NCBI GenBank assembly: GCA_031835245.1
Contig: JAVKOQ010000104.1
Span: forward strand, 62,001-126,000
Length of the DNA stretch: 64,000 nt
Source: Balamuthia mandrillaris
Lineage: Eukaryota > Discosea > Longamoebia > Balamuthiidae
Reading direction: 5' to 3'
In this document: piece after piece, positions 47,677 to 58,485 of the stretch
Layout of the letters: every line of letters starts with the position of its first letter
Numbering within the stretch: the first letter of the stretch is position 1
The notes under the pieces: model-generated
The model's database searches: none
Told to the model about the DNA's origin: nothing
Seen by the model: only the letters and a program-made list of their open reading frames with translations
Made by a program: the position numbers and the translations under genes

Positions 47677-47686
47677 TATATAAAAG
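47677..47686 (+). promoter_or_regulatory. TATA box before the membrane-protein gene
   Basis: TATATAAAAG, 76-85 bp before the ATG at 47762 and identical to the box at 23702-23711. TGATGTCA copies lie further upstream at 47559 and 47590. Confidence 0.6.
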
Positions 47687-47761
47687 TTTAAGGCTGTAAC
47701 GCAATAATAACCAGCAGCACCAAAAGGCCTGCACCCAACGCAAAACAAAACGCGCACCGAG

Positions 47762-48072
47762 ATGCCCCCGCTGCAGGACGATGGCTCCGGTTGTAGTTGC
47801 TGCTGTTGGCAAGGCGGGTATTGCTATTGCTGCGGGAGTAGACTTTGTTTACCCTTCTCGGTGCAAAAGGTAATGCATCGTTTGTGGGTTTCCTTTTGTT
47901 ATGAGCTTTCATTTTGTGTGGTAACCTCTCTGGTACTTTGCAGCCTCTTGAAACTTCTTGTTGGCAGTTTCTCAAACACAATCACACGTTAACGACTCTG
48001 TTTTGTGGTAATCCTTATGATGAGCTTCCTCACGGCATCCGAATCCTCCTGATAGTAAGTCATCCTCCTCAC

Positions 48073-48120
<48 letters not shown>

Positions 48121-48871
48121 AATCCCTTCTCGTTATTTATTCTTTTTTTAAAAAAGGTATTTATTCTGCTGTTAGAGTTCCTGTCAGCGCTTGCCAGCAC
48201 GTATGGGTTCACAGGAGCTGGCCGGGAACACATAGAAGATAGGTTAGAAGGAAGAGGCATTCTTATTGCTTTCATAACGCAAGGCGTTGGCGTAGCTATA
48301 GCTTTAAAGGTTTGTCTCTTGTTTTTCTTAAACAAGAACAAAACGATGCAAGCAAATAACCCTTGATGTCTGTTTTTTTAATCAGATCATTGAACGTGTT
48401 CCATGCGAGCGGATGTTGACATGGGCCTTCTCTCCTCAACAACAACGAGAGCAAGGCAGTGGGTGGGCCAAGTGGTTGATGTTCGGGATCTTCCTTTTGG
48501 CTTTTGCGGCGGTGGTCGCGTTCCTGGTGCTCATCTCCCTGAAGAATGCTGGACGTAACTGGTGGTTGACCGCTGCGGTGTTTGGCGGGCAGACGTTGAT
48601 TGGACTGCTGCTGGTGGAGACGCTCGTTCTCTTGGTGACGTATAACATCAAAGTCAGAGGAGGGCGCAACGTGGATGAAGAGGAGAATTACGACGAGGAT
48701 GATGAGGAGAACGGAGGCAAAGGAGCACAACAAAAAGAGGATCAAAGAGCGAAGCAACAGAAAGATAGTGAGGACGAGGATGATGAGGAGAACGGAGGCA
48801 AAGGAACACAACAAAAAGAGGAACAAAAAGAGAAGCAACGGAAAGATAGTGATGATGATAGTTCACATTGA
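47762..48871 (+). CDS. Multi-pass membrane protein with Cys-rich N-terminus and acidic tail
   Basis: Exons 47762-47869, 47944-48054, 48157-48309 and 48386-48871 are all phase 0, giving 285 residues. The N-terminus MPPLQDDGSGCSCCCWQGG is dense in Cys (possible palmitoylation or metal binding). Exon 3 has a hydrophobic helix (VFILLLEFLSALASTYGF). Exon 4 holds two more membrane spans (WLMFGIFLLAFAAVVAFLVL and VFGGQTLIGLLLVETLVLLV). The C-terminal 70 residues are acidic and contain a direct repeat DEDDEENGGKGxQQKE, twice. An overlapping ATG at 47781 in another frame gives phases that do not fit. The family is unknown. Confidence 0.75.
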
Positions 48872-48991
48872 AAAAAAAATAAAGAGAAAAAAAAAACAGA
48901 AAAGGTAGTTTGTTTTTTCCTTTGTGGGCGGAGTGGTGAGAGTTCACTCCGGGCGAAAAGCTCCGTAAGCTAAGCGAAAGATGGGACTCAT

Positions 48992-49580
48992 TCAGTTTTT
49001 GTCTTTCAAGAACTTCTCTTGCCAGCGCCGAAAGCGCTCAGAGGGAGGAGGATATCGACCTCGAACACGTGGGCGTAACGCTTCATTGAAAAATTCGTCT
49101 ACTTCATTCTCAAGTCTTTTTTTTTTTTGTGTGAGGGGAGAGCGAGAAAAAGAAGAGCGGATAGAAGAGAGAAGACGGTCAGGCAGAGAGAAGTGAGGCT
49201 CTTATCAAAAACAAAAATTATAAACAAAATCACAACAAAACCCAAAAAAAAAGGGAGAAAAAACCAAACCTAGTGAAACTTTCCACTAGCTCGGTCAACT
49301 GAGAAAGAAAGATATCAGGTGCATGGGACGTCATCCGAGAGCCACCGCCTCGTCCGTTTGCCTTCCTTGCTTGCTTGCTTGCTGTTTCCTTAGGTCTCTT
49401 GCTTCGTTCGAAACAAAGTCGTCAGATATTTCGTGCTATGCAATTCATTTATTAGGATGACATCACACATTTCTTTAAATAGAAATTGCTTACCTCATAC
49501 ATTCTGTAGAATTTCTGAAGCCGTTGGGCTTCTTTGGAACACCTATCCTGCAGTATTCGAGCACAAGCTGGGCAACCGCC
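48992..49580 (-). CDS. Small multi-exon helical protein, start uncertain
   Basis: Three exons fit: about 49580-49492, 49416-49272 and 49111-48992. They read CPACARILQDRCSKEAQRLQ and KFYRMYE, then RPKETASKQARKANGRGGG and SHAPDIFLSQLTELVESFTR, then LENEVDEFFNEALRPRVRGR and SERFRRWQEKFLKDKN. Phases agree (0, then 2). The problem is the start. The only nearby ATG (49580, MAVAQLVLEY) is in another frame of exon 1, so an unseen upstream exon, a non-ATG start or a base error is implied. The first exon is about 50 bp head-to-head with the ankyrin gene. It is predicted mostly helical, with a CxxC near the N-terminus. The family is unknown. Confidence 0.55.
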
Positions 49581-49631
49581 ATTGTCGACAAAAAAAACAA
49601 AATGCAAAATAAAAAATAAAAATAAAATAGA

Positions 49632-52306
49632 ATGGAAGCCGAAAGAGCAATGGCGAGCCTTGAGGAATGCGTTTCTTGCCCACGAGGGGAAGAAGGAGAA
49701 GGCCCGGACAGTGCGTTCGCTCGCTTCCAGGCCCTCTTGCAAGAGTCTGCTGGTTCTATTCCGCAATCCTCCATCGACCGCCTGCTGCACTGCTGCCTTC
49801 GCGCCGGGCAGCCCGAGATGGCTGGCTTCCTCCTCGAGCGACACTCTGCGGACGTGGAGAGCCTCGAGGGGCGCAGCAGGAGCAACAAGAAGAGCTGCTT
49901 GATGAACGCCATCACCAGCGGCATCGCGCGCAACGAGGAATGCCTGCTGGCGGTGCTGCAAAAGGGAGTCCCCTCCGCCAAGCAACTCAACGAAGCGCTG
50001 TGTGGCGCTGCTAAACTTGCCAGACTGGATTATATCAGTTAGCCTTTTCTTTCTTCTTCCTTTCTTTCTTCTTTTTTTTCTCTTTTTTTTAAACTTTTTT
50101 TTTTCACAAAAGAGTTACTGGTGGAGCATGGAGCAGACGTGAACTACAAGGAACCTAACTATCTTAACACCGCATTGCACCTCTGCGCCCTTCGCTCCGA
50201 TGAGAAGGCCATCGAGTATTTGCTCTCCAAAGGAGCCTCGCCTTCTCACCTCAATGCTCATGCTGAGACTGCGTTGCATAAGGCCGTGGCTAATCCCTCC
50301 GCCTCGCTGGAGTGTGTGCGGTTGTTGCTTCAGCACGGGGCTTCCGTTCTTGTACGAGCTTTCATTCTGCTTTCCTCTCTTCGCTTTGTGCTCTTCACTG
50401 TGCACGCTTTTCTGCTCTTCTCTCTTGCTTTCTGTCTCCATTATCTTAGCTCTTTTCTCTTTCAGGTCTGCAACAAACAAGGAGAGACTGCGTTCTATAA
50501 AGCCATAGAAAGAGGCAACCTAGCTGCTGCTAAACTCATGATCGAACAATACTTTTCTCAAAAAGAAAAAGAGCAAGAGCAACACACAACTTCGTTGTTA
50601 CATCAAGCGGCGATGGCAGGAAATGCTGAAATAATGGAGATGTTATTGTCTCGCGATGTTACTTCAGACATTGGAAGAAAGGACAACGACGGAAACACAC
50701 CGCTTCATTTGGCAACGATGGCCTTGAAAGAGAAACATTTACAGCAGCAGTTGCAACAAAGCGCCCGTCGTTCAGCTTCAGACGGCTTGGCTATGCATCA
50801 TTGCTATGCCCCGGAAGACTTGAAATGCATTGAGTTACTTCTCGGTACCGAGGACGCGTTTTCTTTCTCTTCTTCTATCTTCGTGTTCTAGTTTATCCTT
50901 TTCTTCCTTTTCTTCTTTGTGTTCTAGTTGTTCTCATTCTCCTTTTCTCACTTTCCTGCTTCTCACATTTCTTGTCGTAATTCAGAAAAGGATCCATCTC
51001 AATTAAACGTTCCGTCACAACAAACCGGAGAAACACCATTACACAACGCGGTGAAAGCCGGACTTCCTCCATCTCTCATCACCCTCTTCCTCTCTTCTGG
51101 GGCTGACCCATCTCTTCTCAACAACAATCAAAGAACTGCTCTCGACGAAGCAGCAGCGGCTCTAAATGTGCCTTGTGTTACTGCTTTTTTGGACCACATT
51201 CTAAACAACGACAACAACGAAGAGGAGAATGAAGAAGGAAAAGGGAAAGCAAAGAAGGTAACAACGATTGCTTTGATGGAATATCGCGACGACGAAGGAA
51301 ACTCATTACTCCACAAAGCTGCAACTTCTCTCGAGTTTTGTTCATGCATCACGACGCTATTATCACAAAACGGAAACGAAAGAAGAGGAAAGTTTTTGTT
51401 GCATGAGAGCATTGACTTTTGTCTGTTGATTGACGAACCCAATCATAACGGCGATACACCGTTGATGTTAGCGCTACAACATGGCGTGTTAGATGCAGTT
51501 GCTCTGTTATTGGACTTTGGGGCAAGTTTGCATTCTTCTGCTGCTCCTTCTTCGTCAAAGAATGTAGAAAACAATGCCTTGGATGTTGCGATCAAAATGG
51601 GAGATATTCATGCGTTAATGTTGATTGTGGAGAAGAGAGGAACAAACATCTTCGATGAGAGGATAAAGCAACGAATGAAAGACTATCGAGACGAAGAAGG
51701 CCTCACTTTGTTGCATCGGTATCTTTGCTTTTTCTTTTTCAACCTCTTTTTCTATCCTTTCTCGTTTGAGCTAACCTTTCCTTCGAATGAAGGGCGGTCC
51801 GCTTTAATAACATCGAAGCAACTCGTCTCTGCATCGAAACTGCCGGTCTTGATCTTCACTCTACCTCCATTTATTTACAACAGCAACAAAATGGAGTTAC
51901 TGAAGAGGGTGGTGACGACGAAGACGAATTTGAAGAGGATCGTTTCATCTGCGACGTCTATTCAAGGGGAGGAACTCCTCTTCATCTTCTTTGCAACACA
52001 GAAGAAGGACACGTCACAGAAACTACCAAACAACTGCTTCGCTACATCTTATCTCAGCTTCAGCTTCAACAACAACTGCCTCAACTTCTCAACAACACGA
52101 AAGATTTTGAGGGCAACACTCCGATTCATTTGTGTTGTCAGAATAACCATTTGAATTTGTTGGAGGTGATGAAAGAGGAGATCAAAGACTTGTCTCAGGC
52201 GATCGACTTTGAGGTGACGAACCTTAGAGGAGAAACAGCGGTGGATGTGGCTGAGCTGTATGGTTTTGAGGAGTGTGCTTCTTTCCTTCGACTGCTACAA
52301 CCATAA
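49632..52306 (+). CDS. Large ankyrin-repeat protein
   Basis: Five exons: 49632-50037, about 50114-50351, 50466-50840, 50985-51718 and about 51792-52306. Ankyrin repeats are seen throughout: VEHGADVNYKEPNYLNTALH, SKGASPSHLNAHAETALHKA, CNKQGETAFYKAIERGN, DNDGNTPLHLATMAL, QTGETPLHNAVKAGLPP, DDEGNSLLHKAATSLE, NHNGDTPLMLALQHGVLD, DFEGNTPIHLCCQNNHLNLL and LRGETAVDVAELYGFEEC (stop after FLRLLQP). About 14 units are spread over some 750 residues, with low-complexity acidic inserts. No catalytic or membrane domain is seen, so it is a protein-interaction scaffold by family. Introns are T/C-rich on the coding strand. Confidence 0.85.
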
Positions 52307-52452
52307 ACAAGAATAGACTGCCTACTCAACTTTTTGTTGCGGCTGTTCCGCACGGCAGAGAGGAAGCCATACCAAATACTATCACTTGTGCATGCAAGCC
52401 AAACAACCTACTTAGCAACAAGAAAGAAAAATTGACGCATATTTACCACCAA

Positions 52453-52523
52453 GCATCCGTAGTCTAGGGGCATGATTTCCGCCTGCCACGCGGGAGGCCC
52501 GGGTTCAACTCCCGGCGGATGCA
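52453..52523 (+). tRNA. tRNA-Gly (anticodon GCC)
   Basis: Complete cloverleaf. Acceptor GCATCCG pairs with CGGATGC plus discriminator A; anticodon loop CTGCCAC (GCC); T arm CCCGG-GTTCAACT-CCCGG. No intron. TTTT follows within a few bases (Pol III stop). It forms an inverted pair with the gene at 52853. Confidence 0.95.
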
Positions 52524-52852
52524 CATTCTTTTATGCTTTTTTCCCTTTTTTGCAATAGTAGCCTGCTGCTGGTCCAGGGCGGCATTTTTTTGTGTGTGGT
52601 GATGTGAATGAAACTCAAGGGTTTGCTGGATTAAGTTTATGAACAACAATCAGAGAGAGACGCGAAACCAACGGTGCCCAGGGTAGGAGATAGAAACAAC
52701 TCCTAATCGATAACCACCGGACAGTAGTAGCTCCAAAAGGACCCAAAGAAGAAAACGTGAAAGAGAACGAAAAAGTTGACGATGACGATGGTTGCAAAGC
52801 CGAAGGAGTTTCTCTGGCATTATGAGGTTTTAAAAAATGACAAAAAGCAATG
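52524..52852. other. Spacer between the inverted tRNA-Gly genes
   Basis: About 330 bp with no convincing ORF. Both tRNAs are transcribed into it. Confidence 0.5.
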
Positions 52853-52923
52853 TGCATCCGCCGGGAGTTGAACCCGGGCCTCCCGCGTGGCAGGCGGAAA
52901 TCATGCCCCTAGACTACGGATGC
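52853..52923 (-). tRNA. tRNA-Gly (anticodon GCC), inverted second copy
   Basis: Base-for-base reverse complement of 52453-52523. The identity extends slightly into both flanks (ACCAAGC before and ACATT after). CTTTTTG downstream on the minus strand serves as terminator. Confidence 0.95.
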
Positions 52924-53183
52924 TTGGTGAAATTAAGAGAATATCCTGACGTAACCTAAAGCTCATCCAAGCCTTTTTGATTGGGCAAAGGGATCGAACA
53001 TGGAGAGAGCTCTGGTGGCCGGAGTTATCAAGATGACGGAGGGGAAGCAGAAGGGGAGCAACAACACAACGAAGAAGAAGCAGAGGAGGAGGAGGAAGAC
53101 CAGGAGGAATCCGATTGGAAAAGGAAGAACTTCAAATAGCCGTGTTATCCACCAAAGACAAAGGAAAACGCTGCCGATGAGGA

Positions 53184-54848
53184 ATGGAGCCTGCACCGGG
53201 AGACAAGAGCGAGGAGGTTGCAGAGGACGACGAACAGGAGGAAGATGAAGTTTTCGCACTTCCCCGGCTTCTCCAACCCTTGGCACACTCAACCATCTGC
53301 TGCCTCCCCTACAAAGGTTTGACCTCTTTGCCGCGGGCGTTTGGTAGGCTCACCGCTCTTGCCTACTGCGACCTCAACAACAACGAGCTTACCTGCTTGC
53401 CGAGAGAATTTGGCCAGCTCACCGTCCTCACCCAGTGCTACCTCTCCCACAACAAGCTGACCTCTTTGCCGAGGGAATTTGGCCAGCTCACCGCTCTCAC
53501 TCACCTCAACCTCACCAACAACAAACTGACCTACTTGCCGAATGAATTTGGCCAGCTTACCGCTCTTACCGAGTGCTACCTCACCAACAACAAGCTTTCA
53601 TCCTTGTCGAGAGAGTTTGGCCAGCTCACCGCTCTCACCGCGTGCTGCCTCTCCTACAACCAGCTTTCATCCTTGCCGAGAGATTTTGGCCAGCTCACCG
53701 CTCTCACCCAGTGCTACCTCTCCAACAACCAGCTGACCTCCTTGCCGAGCGAATTTGGCCAGCTGTTCGCTCTTACCTCCTGCTACCTCCACACCAACAA
53801 GCTAGCCTCCTTGCCAAGGGAATATGGCCAGCTCACCGCTCTCTCCGACTGCAACCTCTCCAACAACAAGCTGACCTCCTTACCGAGGGAGTTTGGCCAG
53901 CTCACCGCTCTCACTGTGTGCTACCTCCACAACAACAAGCTGAGCTCCTTGCCGAGAGAGTTTGGCCAGCTGACTGCTCTCAGACGCTGCTACCTCTCCG
54001 ACAACAAGCTGACCTCTTTGCCGAGCGAGTTTGGACAGCTCAACGCTCTCACCCACTGCAACCTCAACAATAACGAGCTGGCCTCCTTGCCGAGGGAATT
54101 TGGCCAGCTCACCGCTCTCACTGTGTGCTACCTCAACAACAACAAGCTTTCATCCTTGCCGAGGGAATTTGGCCAGCTCACCGCTCTCACTCACTGCAAC
54201 CTCCACAACAACAAGCTTTCATCCTTGCCGAAGGAGTTTGGCCAGCTCACCGCGCTTGCTGTGTGCTACCTCTCCAACAACCAGCTGAGCTCCTTGCCGA
54301 GAGAATTTGGCCAGCTCACCGCTCTCTCCAACTGCCACCTGGATGATAACCCCTTGGCAGCACTGCCTTGCTCTATGGTTTTGCTTCTTCCGTCCTTGAA
54401 GCTCTCCCAGCAACCCTTTCATCAGCAAGAGGTCAGGGAGAAGCAGGAGAAAAGAGCGAAACCCAACCAATCAACGCCCATGAGAAGCAACCATGCAACT
54501 GTGAAAAGTTTGTGGCACTTGAGCGGGGAGACGGTGCTGCGGAAAAAGCTTTTACCAACAGGCCTGTTGAGCTCTGTTCCAGCTTCCCCCCTCACTTGGC
54601 TTTCTTCAGAGAGGAATACAAACCAGCAAGGAACAAAAGAAGAATGGAAAGAAGAAGGAGAAGGGAGTGTGGAGGAGGTCACGGTGCTGCCGGAAGAAGT
54701 GAAGGAAAGACTGGACCGGTTGCAGAGAAGATGTGATGTTTGTGAGCAGCTGTATTTACAGGCAGAAAAGGAGGAGGAGAATGAAGCAGAAGAACAACCA
54801 AGGCAAGTCGTGAGAAGATATTGGGACCAGCAAAGAGAAGTTTGTTAA
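53184..54848 (+). CDS. Leucine-rich-repeat protein
   Basis: A single exon of 554 residues; a stop lies just upstream in frame, fixing the start at MEPAPGDKSEEVAEDDE. After an acidic N-terminus, residues 45-395 are about sixteen 23-residue LRRs of the form LPREFGQLTALTxCYLxNNK, nearly uniform at both DNA and protein level. An Asn ladder (NNNELTCLP) points to the short amoebal/plant-type intracellular LRR class. The C-terminal 150 residues are charged (EEVTVLPEEVKERLDRLQRR) with a possible coiled coil, ending REVC. A binding partner is unknown. The 3' end overlaps the last coding exon of the opposite-strand PssA-like gene by 93 bp. Confidence 0.85.
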   Translation: MEPAPGDKSEEVAEDDEQEEDEVFALPRLLQPLAHSTICCLPYKGLTSLPRAFGRLTALAYCDLNNNELTCLPREFGQLTVLTQCYLSHNKLTSLPREFGQLTALTHLNLTNNKLTYLPNEFGQLTALTECYLTNNKLSSLSREFGQLTALTACCLSYNQLSSLPRDFGQLTALTQCYLSNNQLTSLPSEFGQLFALTSCYLHTNKLASLPREYGQLTALSDCNLSNNKLTSLPREFGQLTALTVCYLHNNKLSSLPREFGQLTALRRCYLSDNKLTSLPSEFGQLNALTHCNLNNNELASLPREFGQLTALTVCYLNNNKLSSLPREFGQLTALTHCNLHNNKLSSLPKEFGQLTALAVCYLSNNQLSSLPREFGQLTALSNCHLDDNPLAALPCSMVLLLPSLKLSQQPFHQQEVREKQEKRAKPNQSTPMRSNHATVKSLWHLSGETVLRKKLLPTGLLSSVPASPLTWLSSERNTNQQGTKEEWKEEGEGSVEEVTVLPEEVKERLDRLQRRCDVCEQLYLQAEKEEENEAEEQPRQVVRRYWDQQREVC

Positions 54849-56006
54849 CAAAACGACCAACAACACCAACAAAAGGTTGCTGAAGAGGGTGTAGGAAAGA
54901 GTGCCTTCCACTGTGAAGAGGAGGGCCAATGCCATCGCATTCCTATCCACCGGCATCCCTCTAAAGTAAGGTCTCTCTCCTGCTTGGACGAAAAAAAAAA
55001 GGAAATGGGAAGAAAAGAAAAAATAAGAAACAAACAAATGGTTAATGGCGAATGATCGTTATGGGTGTTGAAGCGTTTATGTACGGTTTATCCCTCCTTC
55101 CTACTACTCTTTGAGTTGTTTTCCTTTCCTCAAAGCTCAATAACAAAACAACAAAACAACAAAACGGAACAAAAAAAAAAGAGGAGGCTCGTTCCTCTGC
55201 ATTTTTTCTCGTTTAAAAATTGTGACGAAAGCAAACAAAAGGGACGTGAAAATAAATAAAGAGTGAGATAGACAAAGAAAACGGAGCAAAGGTTCGGTGC
55301 GAAGGGATGAGACCAGTACCACGAAAAAGAAGGAACCCAAAAACAGAGGGGAGCGAGAGAGAAGAGAAAAGAGGATAGAAAAAACAGAGAAGGATAGAGA
55401 AGAGAAGAGAAGAAGTGAAGCAACAAGAGAGAAAAAGCCCAAGAGAGCAAGGATGAGAGAGAGAGAGAGAGAGAGAACCTGGGGCGGACTTTAGGCCAAA
55501 CACATTAAAGTATGCCAAGCGAACGGCCATGTTGCACAAATAGCAAGCACCGACTACCAAAGCGCCCAAAGAGAACTGAGTGTAGGTCAACACGCAGACA
55601 ACCGGCACCACCCCAAAATTCACCAAGTCGCAGAGAGAGTCCAAATGTCCTCCCACTTTCCCAATCAAAGGATCTCTCCCTTTCTATTTGTTTATTATTA
55701 TTTTTTTGGTTTTTCTTTTGGTGAGTGTTCGAATGAAAAGAGGAGGAAAGGAAAAAAGAAAAGAGAAAAAAAAGGGGAGCGGATTACCTTGGCAGCAAGC
55801 TCACGAGCAATAGCTCCGTCCAGCCAGTCGCACAGGCACGAAACCATGAGGGTGCACATGGCCAGGTTGAAGCGTTGCGACACCAAAATCAAATAGAGCG
55901 TGATGTTGCCAAACACCAACCCCGTGAGGGTACACAAGTTGGCGGGGTCGGAGGCATACCACCACATCCCCTTCGAAGGGTCCACCACCGCCGCCGGCGA
56001 AGACAT
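54756..56006 (-). CDS. CDP-alcohol phosphatidyltransferase, PS-synthase (PssA) type
   Basis: Exons 56006-55788, 55683-55479 and 54979-54756 close to 215 residues. N-terminus DPANLCTLTGLVFGNITLYL is typical of the bacterial/fungal PssA branch. The catalytic signature DWLDGAIAREL, then GGHLDSLCDLVNFGVVP follows; the second half is in exon 2. With the splice read here, the stretch between the AR and the G is about eight residues longer than the usual x8. Later blocks are GACYLCNMAVRLAYFNVFG and GERPYFRGMPVDRNAMALAL, then two membrane spans. The enzyme would join CDP-diacylglycerol to serine (or a related alcohol) in an internal membrane. The final exon overlaps the LRR gene on the other strand. 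Substrate specificity is inferred from the family branch only. Confidence 0.8.
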
Positions 56007-56330
56007 TCTCTCTCGTTGTTCTGGATTTTAGCAAACAAAAAACGAAAATGTCGGCAAAAACTGAATTTTCGGTTCTGATTAATCTGGTGCCTAATTCATT
56101 AAAATTTACTTAATAAGTTCAACGCCACGTCATTACCCGAGAGTTTTGCCTTTTGCGCGTAGTGCCACGTCATCCGGTGACATTCGTCATTTCACGAAAC
56201 AACATAACTACGATTTCTGATTGGTTGAGAAATTAAATTTTCCGGTACCACAAAATTTCCGAACCAATCACGATGAATGTAAATCACGGAAAAAGGAACA
56301 TGCCCGGAAAATTCCAAGATTGGCGAAAAC

Positions 56331-56338
56331 TATAAATA
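56331..56338 (+). promoter_or_regulatory. TATA box of the cytidylyltransferase gene
   Basis: TATAAATA, 203 bp before the ATG at 56534. The block upstream (56120-56300) carries CCACGTCAT twice and inverted A/T-rich stretches. Confidence 0.55.
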
Positions 56339-56533
56339 TTGGAACCCAAAGCCCATGAATCCAAATTCATTCTTTTTAAATAGTTTCAAAGCGTTCACAT
56401 CTCTCTCTCTTTATTGTGCCCGCATTCTGCGTTAAATAATAGTTTTTTTTTCTGCTTTTTTTTTGTCTTCTATTCCCCCTCTTTCACATTACTCTAAATC
56501 ACACACTACAAACCAAACAAACAACTAAGCAAA

Positions 56534-58154
56534 ATGTCATACTATGAGTCCAAGTTGTCCGCCTTGTACGCCGACATTGACCACGAAGACGGGTGCGCCT
56601 ATCCCAACTACTGTAACGGTGAATTAAGGTAACCTTTCGTTTCTCTTTCTAGTTGTGAACAGTTTTGTTGGAATTTTTTTTAAAGAAAAATGGAATGACG
56701 TCATTTTTCTGCTTTTTTCTGCTTTCTTCCAATTTTCCTGCTGCTTGCCTCTTTTTTTCGTCCGTTTATCTCTTTACTTTCACTATTTATATGAAACGCG
56801 TTTTTTTTTTTTTGTTATTTCTGCTTTAAATTCAAACAGCGTTCGTTTTGTTTACACATCCATCCATCCATCCACTCGCTCTCTTTCTCTTGCTGTATAT
56901 TTATTCTTATTCTTATTATTATTATTTTTGTTAACAAAAATCATGTTTAGAAAAACTTCACGGCTGGACGAGCTGGAAAAAGAAATGCAGAGGAAAGAAG
57001 TGCCGGAGACGTCCCCACCCGGTGCCCCCTCCGACAAAGAGCTCAGCCAAAAGGAAAAGGAGGTCTTTTCCTCGCTGTCTGGTCTCAACGACGTCGTTGT
57101 TCCTGGTTCTTCGTCCTCTTCCTCCTCCGCTTCCGCCTCTGCCAACTCCTCCTCCAAAGAAAAGGACAGGGCGCCCATCCATTTCATCTATTCCGTCGGT
57201 TGCTTTGACCTCTTTCACTACGGCCACAAGATCCTCTTCTCCCGCATGCGGCGCTTCGGCGGGGAGGGCTGCAAGCTCGTCATCGGCGTCCACGATGACC
57301 TCTCCATCTACAAGCTGAAGGCCAAGTGGCCGATCGACCCGCTGGAGAAGCGGCTGGCCAACGTGGCCAAGTACGCCGACCGAGCGTTTGTCATCCCGTC
57401 CACCGATCCCACTCCCTACCTGGCCGCCATCATTGATAAAAAGGTAAGCGTCGTCTTCTTCCCCTTTCTCTCTTCTCTTTTTGTTGTCCATGGATCACCC
57501 GTCCGGTTTTTTTGTTTCTTTTCTCGTTATTTTTTTTGCAAAAGACTAGAAGAAAGGCCATGCATGGATGGACATTCCTTCTATTCTTTTTGTATTGTGT
57601 GTGTTTGCTTTGTGAAAGCTAGACGCAACGAACGAGCCCTGAACCCAAAGGCCTTCCTTCATTCCTGGGACTCCCTCTCTCTGTCTCCCTCGACGAGCCG
57701 CTGCTCTGGCCACCACCCGCTTAGGACAATTTCGACAACGACAAAGGCTGAGAATGAGGAGGAGGAGAAGAGGAGAGGGAGAACCGTTAGGAAAAAGAGG
57801 CGCTCTTGGATAACGTGTCGTGTTTGCTTTTGTGACTCTCTTTGTTTTTTGTTGTAAACTGTTTGTGCATCACGTGGCTAACATGTGCTTTCATCTCTTT
57901 TAAAAACCAAACAATAGGAAGCAGCGTTCTCTGTGTACATGAGAGGCAACGACATGCCCACCTTCCCCGGTCGGCAGCTCATCGAGAAGCTCGGCATGCG
58001 AATCCACCTCTTCCCCTACACCTCGAGCGTGAGCAGCACCATGCTGCGAGAAAAGCTGCTGAGCGGGGCCGCCCACAAAACCAACAAAAAAGCGGACCCC
58101 CATCACCCCAAGCGAACAAAGCTTCTACAGAGCCACGAAGCCTCCCCGCAATGA
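56534..58154 (+). CDS. Cytidylyltransferase-family protein (phosphocholine/ethanolamine type)
   Basis: Exons 56534-56628, 56951-57443 and 57918-58154 close to 274 residues. The first exon (MSYYESKLSALYADIDHEDG) joins RKTSRLDELEKEM. The nucleotidyltransferase core is IYSVGCFDLFHYGHKILFSR (HxGH motif, here HYGH), LVIGVHDDLSIYKLKAKWPI and EKRLANVAKYADRAFVIPST. The C-terminal exon holds YMRGNDMPTFPGRQLIEKLG and SSVSSTMLREKLLSG (the ISSTxLR-type motif). This is the arrangement of CTP:phosphocholine/phosphoethanolamine cytidylyltransferases, though a glycerol-phosphate type cannot be excluded. The Ser-rich insert before the core is not part of the family. It is divergent from the PssA-like gene, about 530 bp between starts. 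Confidence 0.75.
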
Positions 58155-58431
58155 CCGCATGCATGCCAGAAAAAAATGGAGAAAAAGCAAAAGAAACAAA
58201 TATTCTGTTCCTCTTGTAAACTACTTTCAAAATATACACTTCTCAAACAAAACAAAACATATACTCGACCTGTCCATTTTCTCTCTCTCTCGCTCTCGCT
58301 CTTCCTCCCTCAGTCACATCGCCTTTTTCATTCCCTTATAAGAGAATGCGGAAGAGAGGAGAGAAGGAGAAGGGAGAGAGCAATAAAGAAGAAGAAGAAG
58401 AAGAGCAAGAAGAGCAAGAAGAGCAAGAAGA

Positions 58432-58436
<5 letters not shown>

Positions 58437-58485
<49 letters not shown>
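58437..58485. repeat. (GA)n microsatellite, intergenic
   Basis: About 24 GA units between the cytidylyltransferase and hemerythrin genes; a GAAGAG-rich stretch precedes it. The whole intergenic gap 58155-58613 shows no gene. Confidence 0.9.

Noticed and set aside
53573-54073. Plus ORFs in alternative frames across the LRR array
   Set aside because: Frame shadows of the 69-bp repeat; the LRR frame alone matches a known fold.
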